Of a stretch of 64,000 nt of DNA, positions 54,099 to 61,827 are shown one piece after another (the stretch's first letter is position 1; each line of letters starts with the position of its first letter). The translations under genes were made by a program, and so were the position numbers. The stretch covers positions 21,841 through 85,840 of the forward strand of contig NZ_CAMQZG010000008.1 of NCBI RefSeq assembly GCF_947039605.1, written 5' to 3'. The DNA comes from an uncultured Clostridium sp. (lineage in GTDB: Bacteria; Bacillota; Clostridia; Clostridiales; Clostridiaceae). Under the pieces are notes generated by a model, which saw only the letters and a list, made by a program, of their open reading frames with translations, was not told the DNA's origin and made no database searches.

Positions 54099-54624
54099 CG
54101 ATTGTAACTATCTCACAATCACTAATATCAATTTCCCCCTCATGTAAAAACAAATATGTACCTGCAAATAATAAAGATCTTAACCTCGTGCTATTTAACA
54201 TAATGTTTTCCCAATACTCTTTTGCCTCCTGGGTATAACTCATATATTTATCAAATTTTTTCAATGTCTTGTCATTTACAGGAAAGAATTCACTCTCATC
54301 ATCTGGATCAAAATTTAAGTATATGCACATTTTTTTTCTATCAAGTTTATTTAAGTCAATTTTATAAAAACTAGTTCCCTCAAAACTAATTCCAACTCGT
54401 CTTTTAAGTTCTTCCTCTAAAATATTTGGTGGAATAGGTGTCATAAAAATCACATCTCTTTTTTCACAATTAAGTACACCAACCTTTTGATTTTCACGCT
54501 TATATTGATTTGGAAATTTAGACATTTTACCCTTATATAACTCTTCGCTTGTTTTACACAAATCTCTCATTGGAACTATTTTCTCACTAAGCATATCTTC
54601 CCTAACAGCATGGTATACGTACAT
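54079..54624 (-). CDS. Hypothetical protein, 181 residues (possible ADP-ribosyltransferase-like fold)
   Basis: Starts MYVYHAVREDMLSEKIVPMRD, has a TPIPPNILEEE segment and an FFPVNDKTLKKFDKY segment. The opening 'YHAVREDML...I' resembles the first strand of RES/DarT-type folds in form, but no catalytic motif is clear. ATG 54624 has only a distant AGAGGATGA. Function unknown. Confidence 0.6.
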   Translation of the reverse strand: MYVYHAVREDMLSEKIVPMRDLCKTSEELYKGKMSKFPNQYKRENQKVGVLNCEKRDVIFMTPIPPNILEEELKRRVGISFEGTSFYKIDLNKLDRKKMCIYLNFDPDDESEFFPVNDKTLKKFDKYMSYTQEAKEYWENIMLNSTRLRSLLFAGTYLFLHEGEIDISDCEIVTIEKAQPV

Positions 54625-54654
54625 ATAACTTCATCCTCTTTTATTTATAATTAT

Positions 54655-54945
54655 TAGTATAATTGACACTCCACACCACTAAAGCTGGTGGGATTCTATA
54701 AGCTAATCTTAGTGTATTTCTACCAAAGAAAACTCTTATAGGTAATTATAAACAAATTTATAAAGTAAATAAATCCCTTTCAGTGAATCGCTAACTTAGG
54801 TTCTGCAAACTATAGCTATATAACCTTAGCGAAAGCTAGTATCTTTCCACACTCTTTGAAATGCTTAAAAGGCTTAAAAGCCTTCTAAAAGGTATTTTTA
54901 CCATTGCTATTTGTATTATATTGGTATATTTTAAAATCCCATAAA
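54655..54945 (-). mobile_element. Orphan IS200/IS605-type element remnant with omega-RNA-like fold
   Basis: Right-end-type hairpin CACCA...TGGTG (54671-54692); on the minus strand GAATCCCACCAGC...GGTGTGGAGTGTCAA. Inside, CGCTAAGGTT pairs with AACC(taag)TTAGCG (54789-54794 with 54826-54831; 54799-54802 with 54822-54825). This compact fold sits where an omega-RNA would be upstream of the right end. No tnpA or tnpB remains. It fills the 355-base gap upstream of the RNA methyltransferase terminator. Confidence 0.5.
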
Positions 54946-54949
54946 AAAA

Positions 54950-54976
54950 CTACCACTATATTTTAGTGGTAGTTTT
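54950..54976 (-). terminator. Terminator of the RNA methyltransferase gene
   Basis: AACTACCACTA/TAGTGGTAGTT hairpin with T-run on the minus strand. Confidence 0.75.
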
Positions 54977-54979
54977 AAA

Positions 54980-56011
54980 TTAAGCTTTAATAGCGACTAT
55001 TAAGTTTCTGTTTATTGATTGGTCTACTCTATGTAGGTAATCATTATATGGTTCCTCATCAAGAACTTTGAATCCCTTTTCTTCCATAAGAACTGCAAGG
55101 TCTTCTCTTTTCATTGTAAATTCATTAAATGAAAGTACTATTGACCCTTTTGCTTTTAAAGCTGTGTGCCAAGCAGGTAATGCTGACTGTAAAAGCCATA
55201 AAGGATTTCTCTCCATATTTGATACTCCCTGATTTTTACTTCCATGCTGAACACCGTATGGTAAATCAGAAACTATAATATCACATGATTTTTTCTTTAA
55301 AATCAAATCTGATTTTCTAGTATCAGCAGAATATAACTGCATTGTTTGGAAATCTCCGTTTAAGAAATCTTCTTTTTCAACTGCTGCTGTTAACGTAAAG
55401 CTATCAGCCATCTTTTTGCCATTAGGTCCTGGTATTTTAGCTGTTTGTATTCTATGTTTATACTTTCCTGTTTTCATAAATCTAACTATGAAAGTTTCTA
55501 TTTCATGTACCCATTTCTCATCTATCTCTATACCAACAACATCAAGCCCTCTTATTAATCCCTCATATAATGTAGTTCCCTTACCACACATAGGATCTAA
55601 AAGTTTTAAAACTGGTGCTTTAGTTTCACATGCACTAACTGCAAGATTAACCATAAGTCTTGTGAATTGCTCATTTGTCTTACCGTTATATCTAAGTATT
55701 TGTGTCATACTCTCTGGGAATGTTTTAAAATCTTCTGGTGATATTGGTTTTAATAAAGCACCCTCAACAATTTCAAATAAAGCATAATATATAGAAGATG
55801 TTCCTATAGCTTTTAATATTTCTGCTGTTAAAGGTTCTTTAGTTTTAAAGCATATACAAGCTGGAAGTCCTATATTTCCCTCTTCCACTTCCATAAGTTC
55901 TATTTCATAGCCTGATGTTATAGCCTTTAACTCTGAATAAGCTATACTCATAGCCGCATCAAAATATATTCTGTTATGTCCTGGATTTGCTAAAATTGCA
56001 TATTGATTCAT
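54980..56011 (-). CDS. Class I SAM-dependent RNA/DNA methyltransferase (TRM11/UPF0020-like)
   Basis: A 343-residue enzyme. SAM motif DPMCGKGTTLYEGLIRGLDVVGIEID and catalytic DLPYGVQHG (the NPPY-like motif of N2-guanine methyltransferases) are clear. N-terminal 130 residues resemble the THUMP-linked RNA-binding domain without the motif being obvious. It probably methylates guanine in tRNA or rRNA. Starts at ATG behind a GAGAGGTAC-type site. Confidence 0.9.
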   Translation of the reverse strand: MNQYAILANPGHNRIYFDAAMSIAYSELKAITSGYEIELMEVEEGNIGLPACICFKTKEPLTAEILKAIGTSSIYYALFEIVEGALLKPISPEDFKTFPESMTQILRYNGKTNEQFTRLMVNLAVSACETKAPVLKLLDPMCGKGTTLYEGLIRGLDVVGIEIDEKWVHEIETFIVRFMKTGKYKHRIQTAKIPGPNGKKMADSFTLTAAVEKEDFLNGDFQTMQLYSADTRKSDLILKKKSCDIIVSDLPYGVQHGSKNQGVSNMERNPLWLLQSALPAWHTALKAKGSIVLSFNEFTMKREDLAVLMEEKGFKVLDEEPYNDYLHRVDQSINRNLIVAIKA

Positions 56012-56086
56012 TCTTTTGTACCTCTCTCATTTCTTTATAATTATATTTACAATATTACATTACATAATATAAAATTGCTAGAAAAA

Positions 56087-56108
56087 AGAGCTAGTAAAAA
56101 CTAGCTCT
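56087..56108 (-). terminator. Terminator of the phnA-like gene
   Basis: AGAGCTAGT/ACTAGCTCT hairpin followed by T's. Confidence 0.8.
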
Positions 56109-56113
56109 CATGA

Positions 56114-56449
56114 TTATAACTTTTTAACAAACTCTGATTTTAAGCACATAGCTCCAAAACCATCTATTTTACAATCTATGTTGTGGTCACCATCAACAAG
56201 TCTTATATTTTTAATTTTTGTACCTTTTTTAAGTGCAAATACAAATCCCTTAACTTTAAGGTCTTTGATCATTGAAACTGAATCTCCTGATTGAAGTATG
56301 TTTCCGTTTGAATCTTTAACTACTAAAGCAAACTCATCTACAACTTCTTCACCTTGACCCCACTCGTGAGCACATTCTGGACAGATATATAAACTTCCAT
56401 CCTCATAAACATATTCTGATTTACACTTTGGACAATTTGGTATACTCAT
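56114..56449 (-). CDS. PhnA/YjdM-family zinc-ribbon protein
   Basis: 111 residues. The N-terminal zinc ribbon is CPKC...CPEC, followed by the PhnA domain ([23 protein letters not shown]). I start at ATG 56449 (MSIPNCPKC), with TAGGAGGAA before it; the longer frame from 56545 has no site. Despite the name the family is not tied to phosphonate breakdown; its biochemical role is not settled. Confidence 0.9.
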   Translation of the reverse strand: MSIPNCPKCKSEYVYEDGSLYICPECAHEWGQGEEVVDEFALVVKDSNGNILQSGDSVSMIKDLKVKGFVFALKKGTKIKNIRLVDGDHNIDCKIDGFGAMCLKSEFVKKL

Positions 56450-56704
56450 TCTAAAATTCCTCCTAATAGCATTCTTTAAGAATAACTTTATCTTATATTT
56501 CGTATTTTTTTGCAAATTGAATTCCTGCTTATATTTGCTTAACAAATTAAACTAAACAATTAAGCCTAAATTTATTTTACCCAAATATAAGTTATGTACT
56601 AATTACTAATGCAAAAAACATATAGGCATTTCCCTATAGGAGTATATAATATCATAGTCTTACAATATTGACAAACTAGCCCCTTTTCTTCCATATTAAG
56701 TAAA

Positions 56705-56743
56705 AAAGTAATCTAAGTTTTTAATACTTAGATTACTTTTTCA
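56705..56743 (-). terminator. Terminator of the exosporium-like gene
   Basis: AAGTAATCTAAG/CTTAGATTACTT hairpin with T-run. Confidence 0.85.
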
Positions 56744-56768
56744 TCAATTAACACTTACTAATCTAAAA

Positions 56769-57389
56769 CTAACAAATTTTAAAAATACTAATATTAGCTT
56801 CTATTCCAAGATCAGTACAAAGATGAATGTGATCTCCTGGGCCATCTGGACTACAATTTCTTAAAGTTATTGCAGAACAAGCACTAAGACAAAGAACTAA
56901 ACTACCAGTAATTGTTGTACATAATTTATTATCAGGACCTGGATTAGGAACTAGAGACCCACCTCTACTACAATCTTGAATTAAATCATTAACATATATG
57001 CACATTTGATTATTTATACTTCCATCATAATCAGCAATTCCAATAATTTCATTATGAACCATATATGAAATATAATACACGCCCGCTTCACATACTTCTA
57101 TATGTCTATCACGCCCTCTTCTTCCACCTCTTACTAATTTAATACCCTCAATACAATTACTACCTTTATCAAATCTAACTTCCTCACCTCTATAAACATG
57201 TTGTTCTAAATTTTCAGTACAAAATGTTGCATATGAATGTCCACTACTATTTGTATTATCACAATTTCCATAATTCATATTGTTGCAACTTCCATAATTT
57301 GATTTATTACATCTACAAGGATTGCACCCACAAATATTACAGTTACTATTACTGCTACAACTACAATTTCCATATTTATCTCTTCCCAT
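56769..57389 (-). CDS. Cysteine-rich exosporium/spore-surface protein, BclA C-terminal-like
   Basis: 206 residues. The first 55 residues are Cys/Asn/Gly-rich (NICGCNPCRCNKSNYGSC), the remaining 150 form a beta-sandwich-like domain with SGHSYATFCTE and GVYYISYMVHNEI, the TNF-like pattern of exosporium proteins such as BclA. ATG behind GAGGAGC. A sigma-K-like promoter lies 34 bases upstream. A role in the outer spore layer is inferred. Confidence 0.75.
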   Translation of the reverse strand: MGRDKYGNCSCSSNSNCNICGCNPCRCNKSNYGSCNNMNYGNCDNTNSSGHSYATFCTENLEQHVYRGEEVRFDKGSNCIEGIKLVRGGRRGRDRHIEVCEAGVYYISYMVHNEIIGIADYDGSINNQMCIYVNDLIQDCSRGGSLVPNPGPDNKLCTTITGSLVLCLSACSAITLRNCSPDGPGDHIHLCTDLGIEANISIFKIC

Positions 57390-57422
57390 TTTTTGCTCCT
57401 CTTTCTAATTATTTTTATACTA

Positions 57423-57450
57423 TATACTATTCACTACAATTAAATTATGT
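57423..57450 (-). promoter_or_regulatory. Sigma-K-like promoter of the exosporium-like gene
   Basis: On the minus strand AC (57450-57449), a 17-base spacer, and AATAGTATA (57431-57423), matching AC-17-(C/A)ATAnnnTA. The stretch AAAGAGTAACATAATT around the AC is shared with the next promoter at 57772-57799. Mother-cell (late sporulation) expression is inferred. Confidence 0.7.
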
Positions 57451-57478
57451 TACTCTTTCATCTGCTTTACATAAAAAA

Positions 57479-57532
57479 AAGAGAGTAATTCCCTCCTTTT
57501 TAAAGGTTTAATTACTTCTCTTTAAATACTTT
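57479..57532 (-). terminator. Terminator of the 60-residue cysteine-rich gene
   Basis: AAGAGAGTAATt/AATTACTTCTCTT long-loop hairpin with T-run. Confidence 0.7.
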
Positions 57533-57548
57533 ATCACTATTAGTATCT

Positions 57549-57731
57549 TTAATTACAACAACCACAGCATCTTTTTTTGCACTTACATGGATCTACCTTA
57601 CCTATAAAGTTATACTCATAACAACAAGTACATGGATTATACTCGTAGCTATAAACACATCCATTTATTAGGTAATATTTGCAAGAATAACACCCACAAC
57701 ATCCACAATTATAATTATTATACATTCCCAT
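57549..57731 (-). CDS. Small cysteine/tyrosine-rich spore coat-like peptide
   Basis: A 60-residue peptide MGMYNNYNCGCCGCYSCKYY with 17 or so cysteines in pairs and a C-terminal KCKKRCCGCCN. Such compact Cys/Tyr-rich peptides are typical of cross-linked coat proteins. I start at ATG 57731 because AGGAG is 9 bases upstream; TTG 57740 overlaps it. It has its own sigma-K-like promoter and terminator. Confidence 0.75.
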   Translation of the reverse strand: MGMYNNYNCGCCGCYSCKYYLINGCVYSYEYNPCTCCYEYNFIGKVDPCKCKKRCCGCCN

Positions 57732-57771
57732 AACCAACAACTCCTATTATTATATTAAAATTTCTTTAATA

Positions 57772-57799
57772 TATAATATTACACGCCGCATAATTATGT
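57772..57799 (-). promoter_or_regulatory. Sigma-K-like promoter of the cysteine-rich coat-like gene
   Basis: AC at 57799-57798, a 17-base spacer, and AATATTATA (57780-57772). Same architecture as at 57423 and 59290, with AAAGAGTAACATAATT upstream. Confidence 0.7.
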
Positions 57800-57838
57800 T
57801 ACTCTTTTTTTTACTTTACCTAATAAAATTTTCATAAA

Positions 57839-57863
57839 AAAAAGAGCCCTAAAGCTCTTTTGA
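57839..57863 (-). terminator. Terminator of the SH3b hydrolase gene
   Basis: AAAGAGC/GCTCTTT hairpin with T-run. Confidence 0.75.
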
Positions 57864-57866
57864 AAT

Positions 57867-59156
57867 TTAATTAATTCCTGTTGTATATGATGAATATATC
57901 CATCCCATTTGCCCATTATATTCTACCTTATACCAACTACCTACTTTTGAATAAACTTTAACCTGCGCCCCTGTAGGTATCTTTCCTAAGATTCCATAAC
58001 TAGTTCCATAACCAGCTCTTAAGTGTAACCATCCAATAGAACTATCTATTCTAGTAGACCCTAAAGTATCACTTTTAGATTCTTGACTTACCCCTGTTGT
58101 ATAACTTCCAGATATCCAGCCAATTTCACCATTATAGCTTACTTTATACCAGCCATTCTTTTGACCAAGTACATTCACAGTTGTCCCTGTAGGGATTTTT
58201 CCAATCTCTGAATAATTAGTGCTACTTCCACGTCTAAATCTTAACCACCCTATAGAACTTTGAATAGTTGTATTTCCACTTACATTTGTTGATTCCCCAG
58301 ATCCTCCAGACCCTTGTGAATCTGAATGTATTCCATTAGTATAATCACCCGAAATCCATCCTATTTCTCCATTATATTTAACTTTATACCAGCCATTACT
58401 TTTACCTATAACTTCAACACTTGTACCTGTCGGTATCTTTCCAAGCTCTGAATAGTTTGTACTATTTCCACTTCTAAATCTTAACCATCCTATAGAACTC
58501 TGAATAGTTGTATTTCCACTTATAGCTTCCACATTTCCTGATGAATCATGACTATCATTTGCTGGAGTCATATAATAAGTCGCTCTAACATAAGAACATC
58601 TATTACCCTCACCTGGGATTGTCCCATTACTATGAGCTCCTTTTAATCTTCTTTCATAAGAAACTCTATTATCATAAGCAGCCATCTGCTCATCATTAAC
58701 ATTTGCAATTAAATCACTTTTATCAGCCCAAGATAAAAACATATAAGCATGTGTATCACCAGAGAAAACTACATCTCCTGGCTTTAAATTACTCATATTT
58801 GTACTTCTTTTCCATCCATTTTGACCAAGCCAATCTCCAAGACTTGTTGTATATCCAATCCAACTTGGAACATGAACCCCAGCCCCTCTTAAAAGACTTG
58901 CTAAATAATAAGTACAATTATTTTTTCTATTTCCGCTATGAAGTCTTACAGCTTCATTCCAAGCACGATTTCTATTGCTTGCACTGATTGTATAATTTGC
59001 AACAGTATCACCAACATTATGTCTTGCTAATAATACTACATTACTTTCTATATGTTTTGTCTCCTTAACCTGTGCATTAGCTTGTCCACTATACGTAATT
59101 CCTATAACACCAAGCGTTAGACTTGTTAACATAACCACTAATTTTCTTTTGTTCAT
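57867..59156 (-). CDS. Secreted cysteine-peptidase-like wall hydrolase with three SH3b domains
   Basis: A 429-residue exported protein. Signal peptide is MNKRKLVVMLTSLTLGVIGI (cleavage near QANAQ). The catalytic domain (about 60-200) has NNCTYYLASLL with the nucleophile cysteine and DTHAYMFLSW with the histidine, like NlpC/P60 or CHAP-type hydrolases. Three bacterial SH3 repeats follow (about 225-285, 305-365, 370-429), each with WLRFRSG-type and GWYKVKYNGEIGWI strands. SH3b repeats bind the wall. It could be an autolysin or a spore-germination hydrolase. Confidence 0.88.
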   Translation of the reverse strand: MNKRKLVVMLTSLTLGVIGITYSGQANAQVKETKHIESNVVLLARHNVGDTVANYTISASNRNRAWNEAVRLHSGNRKNNCTYYLASLLRGAGVHVPSWIGYTTSLGDWLGQNGWKRSTNMSNLKPGDVVFSGDTHAYMFLSWADKSDLIANVNDEQMAAYDNRVSYERRLKGAHSNGTIPGEGNRCSYVRATYYMTPANDSHDSSGNVEAISGNTTIQSSIGWLRFRSGNSTNYSELGKIPTGTSVEVIGKSNGWYKVKYNGEIGWISGDYTNGIHSDSQGSGGSGESTNVSGNTTIQSSIGWLRFRRGSSTNYSEIGKIPTGTTVNVLGQKNGWYKVSYNGEIGWISGSYTTGVSQESKSDTLGSTRIDSSIGWLHLRAGYGTSYGILGKIPTGAQVKVYSKVGSWYKVEYNGQMGWIYSSYTTGIN

Positions 59157-59289
59157 AATAATACTACCTTAATCCTTTGTTTTTTTATTCTTTTTACATT
59201 TTACCATCATTCTGCTTTTTCTTCCAATTTCCAAAGAATGTTTCAATCTTTTACCAAAACAAAATTATTACAAAAAATATTAAACATGC

Positions 59290-59317
59290 ACAGAATTATG
59301 TTGAGTCGAATAGTATA
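59290..59317 (+). promoter_or_regulatory. Sigma-K-like promoter of the 74-residue gene
   Basis: AC (59290-59291), 17-base spacer, AATAGTATA (59309-59317), 34 bases before the start codon. Identical layout and distance to the promoters at 57423 and 57772. Confidence 0.65.
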
Positions 59318-59350
59318 TATTATAAACTTTGAATATTTAGGAGGACTTTT

Positions 59351-59575
59351 ATGGGAGCTACCTTAAGAGATTTTATAAATCAAGAAATTACACTTCATTT
59401 ATCTATAGATCATAGATTAATAGGAAAAATTATTGCAATAAAAGGGACTGTACTACAATTAATCATAACTAACACATCACCAAGTCTAAGCCCACCAGCA
59501 AATACCACTGTATATATAGATATAGAAAAAATCGTATTTTTCTATCCTGGTATGAGCTATTATCACCAACCTTAA
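59351..59575 (+). CDS. Small exosporium-like protein, 74 residues
   Basis: MGATLRDFINQEITLHLSID then a beta-rich LIGKIIAIKGTVLQLIITN segment and a proline/aromatic tail (FFYPGMSYYHQP). The shape resembles the small DUF2642-like coat/exosporium proteins of Bacillus, by pattern only. Behind AGGAGGACTTTT. The sigma-K-like promoter supports a spore role. Confidence 0.7.
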   Translation: MGATLRDFINQEITLHLSIDHRLIGKIIAIKGTVLQLIITNTSPSLSPPANTTVYIDIEKIVFFYPGMSYYHQP

Positions 59576-59589
59576 AAAACTATAAAAAA

Positions 59590-59632
59590 ATAAGAGGCTA
59601 AATCACTTTAAAATGATTTAGCCTCTTCTGCT
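59590..59632. terminator. Bidirectional terminator between the 74-residue gene and tRNA-fMet
   Basis: AGAGGCTAAATCA/TGATTTAGCCTCT with A- and T-runs. Confidence 0.85.
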
Positions 59633-59639
59633 TTTCTTC

Positions 59640-59715
<76 letters not shown>

Positions 59716-59858
59716 ATATTAATTTGTTCTCTCAAGCTATGTACTCAGTATAACCTCCATCTTTTATTAAAGCAAAGATGTATTACTCTCTATAACAACC
59801 TCACCTCACTTAGACTCTACCTAGTGCTTATTAAACTCTTAATGCTACCAATATAATA

Positions 59859-59887
59859 AGCCATATTATCACTAAATAATATGGCTT
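59859..59887 (-). terminator. Terminator of the GGDEF gene
   Basis: AAGCCATATTAT/ATAATATGGCTT hairpin, downstream of the stop on the minus strand. Confidence 0.75.
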
Positions 59888-59895
59888 GTACAAAT

Positions 59896-61698
59896 TTAAT
59901 CACATATTCTATTCTTCCCTTGATGCTTTGCCTCATATAAAAGCTTATCAGCCTCATCTACTAATACCTCAATAGATTCATCAGTCCAACTTTTAAGACC
60001 ACCACTTATGGTAAGTGTAAGATTTTCTGAGAATATACTTTTCTCAACACAACTTCTAAAATCATTTAATAATTTTAAACCATCTTCTTTCGAACACTCT
60101 AAAACTATTAAAAACTCCTCACCACCATATCTCATAGAAGTTCCTACACCATCAAAACTATTATTTAAAATGTTTCCAAGCATTTTCAAAGCTTCATCTC
60201 CAACTAAATGCCCGTACGTATCATTTATCTTTTTAAAATTATCTATATCTATCAAAGCTACTGAAAACTCTTTTCTCTCTATTATCAAGCTCTCAATCTT
60301 ATCAACCCCATAAATTCTAGAATAACATTTAGTTAAAAAATCTCTATCTACAATCTCTTGTAATTCTCTCTCATATTTTTTTCTGTAAGCAACTTCTTTT
60401 TTTAGTTTAATCATTACAATAATTAATAGAAACATTGCAGAAGTTAAAATAATTATAAGTTTTTCTCTATCCTCATTAGACCTCTCAATTGCTACTTTCT
60501 CTTGTTCTCTAAATAAAAGTTTACTTTCATAAGATTTCTCGTTGATTTCTTCCATTGTACTAAATAAAGAAGCTAAACCACTATCTCCATTCTTATCAGC
60601 ACTTAAATTAAGTTCAACATACTTATTCAAATATCCATCAATATCTACATCACTCTTTCCAAGTTTATGAGCTTTTTGAATATCCTCAATCGTCATTATT
60701 TGATACGAGCTAAATTTAGCATCAACTGAATATAAATCATATGCCTTAATATAATTTTCTAAAGCCTTATCGTACTTACCCTTTGCTTCAAAATATTCAC
60801 CATAAACCACATAAACATTAGCTAATGAAGTTCCCGAACTATTTTTTTCATAAAATTTCTCTGAAACTAGAATATGTTCTAAGGCCTCATCTGGTCTGCC
60901 AGCTCCAACTAAAGCTTTTCCTACATTCATCCTAAGCCCCTGAGCCTTTTCACTTCCACGTTCTTCTGCAAGTTCCTGATATTCTAAAGTTAATTTTAGT
61001 GTTTCATCAAAATTTTCAATTGCATCATTGTAAACCATCTTACTAAATACTAAAAACTTCTTATTGTCCTCATAAATATCATCGCCTTTTTTATAATCTT
61101 TTATCTCGTTATAATACTTTTCTGCTTTCTCTGGTAATCCATTATAAATGAATATATTTATAAAATTACAATCTATAATAACCTTAAAACCTTCTTTTAA
61201 ATCATCTGCAATATATTTACTATCTTCTGAATCTATAATTTCAACAGCCTCGTAACAATACTTTAAAGCTAAATCATAATCATTCTTTGAAATTGCATTA
61301 CTTATCATATATGAATAAGTTTGAAGCACTAAAGGCAATCCTTCCTTAATACTTTTATAATCTAAAATAGCATCTAAAGCTAGTTCTTTATGCTTTTCAT
61401 AATCTCCTTCTCTCAAATAATAATAACTTAAAGCATTTTTATATGTACCAGTAGCTAGAATATTTTCACTACTCCCAAGTTTTTCATTTAACTCCTCATA
61501 AACTCCCTCTTCTCTCTTATTTATCTTCCCTGTATAATCAACAAGCATTGGATAATATATAGAATAATTTTCTTCTATGGTAGTCCTTAAATCCTCTTCT
61601 GTTTTTTTCTCTATAAAGCCACTAAAAATACTTCCTATAGAAGAAATAATAATCACACTTATAATTAAAACTACTACCTTTTCTTTTGCCCTTTTCAT
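59896..61698 (-). CDS. TPR-domain membrane diguanylate cyclase
   Basis: A 600-residue protein. A helix near residues 8-27, an extracytoplasmic region of TPR-type repeats (about 85-330, for example YGEYFEAKGKYDKALENYIKAY), a second helix (about 413-432), then a GGDEF domain (about 440-600) with the active RYGGEEF. The I-site RxxD four residues before it is absent (the place reads DGVGTSMR), so product inhibition is probably missing. It makes cyclic di-GMP in response to an extracellular or peptide signal bound by the TPR region. Start at ATG behind TAGGGGG. Confidence 0.93.
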   Translation of the reverse strand: MKRAKEKVVVLIISVIIISSIGSIFSGFIEKKTEEDLRTTIEENYSIYYPMLVDYTGKINKREEGVYEELNEKLGSSENILATGTYKNALSYYYLREGDYEKHKELALDAILDYKSIKEGLPLVLQTYSYMISNAISKNDYDLALKYCYEAVEIIDSEDSKYIADDLKEGFKVIIDCNFINIFIYNGLPEKAEKYYNEIKDYKKGDDIYEDNKKFLVFSKMVYNDAIENFDETLKLTLEYQELAEERGSEKAQGLRMNVGKALVGAGRPDEALEHILVSEKFYEKNSSGTSLANVYVVYGEYFEAKGKYDKALENYIKAYDLYSVDAKFSSYQIMTIEDIQKAHKLGKSDVDIDGYLNKYVELNLSADKNGDSGLASLFSTMEEINEKSYESKLLFREQEKVAIERSNEDREKLIIILTSAMFLLIIVMIKLKKEVAYRKKYERELQEIVDRDFLTKCYSRIYGVDKIESLIIERKEFSVALIDIDNFKKINDTYGHLVGDEALKMLGNILNNSFDGVGTSMRYGGEEFLIVLECSKEDGLKLLNDFRSCVEKSIFSENLTLTISGGLKSWTDESIEVLVDEADKLLYEAKHQGKNRICD

Positions 61699-61766
61699 TT
61701 TATGTCCCCCTAAATAAACCTTCTTAACATAGTATTAAAACCTACTATTTTATTATCTATATAAAT

Positions 61767-61797
61767 AAAGCCACCTTTAGTAAAAAAGGTGGCTAAT
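61767..61797 (-). terminator. Terminator of the FUSC gene
   Basis: AGCCACCTTT/AAAGGTGGCT hairpin on the minus strand. Confidence 0.75.
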
Positions 61798-61827
61798 AAG
61801 CAAATTTATTTTATATCACTGCAAATT

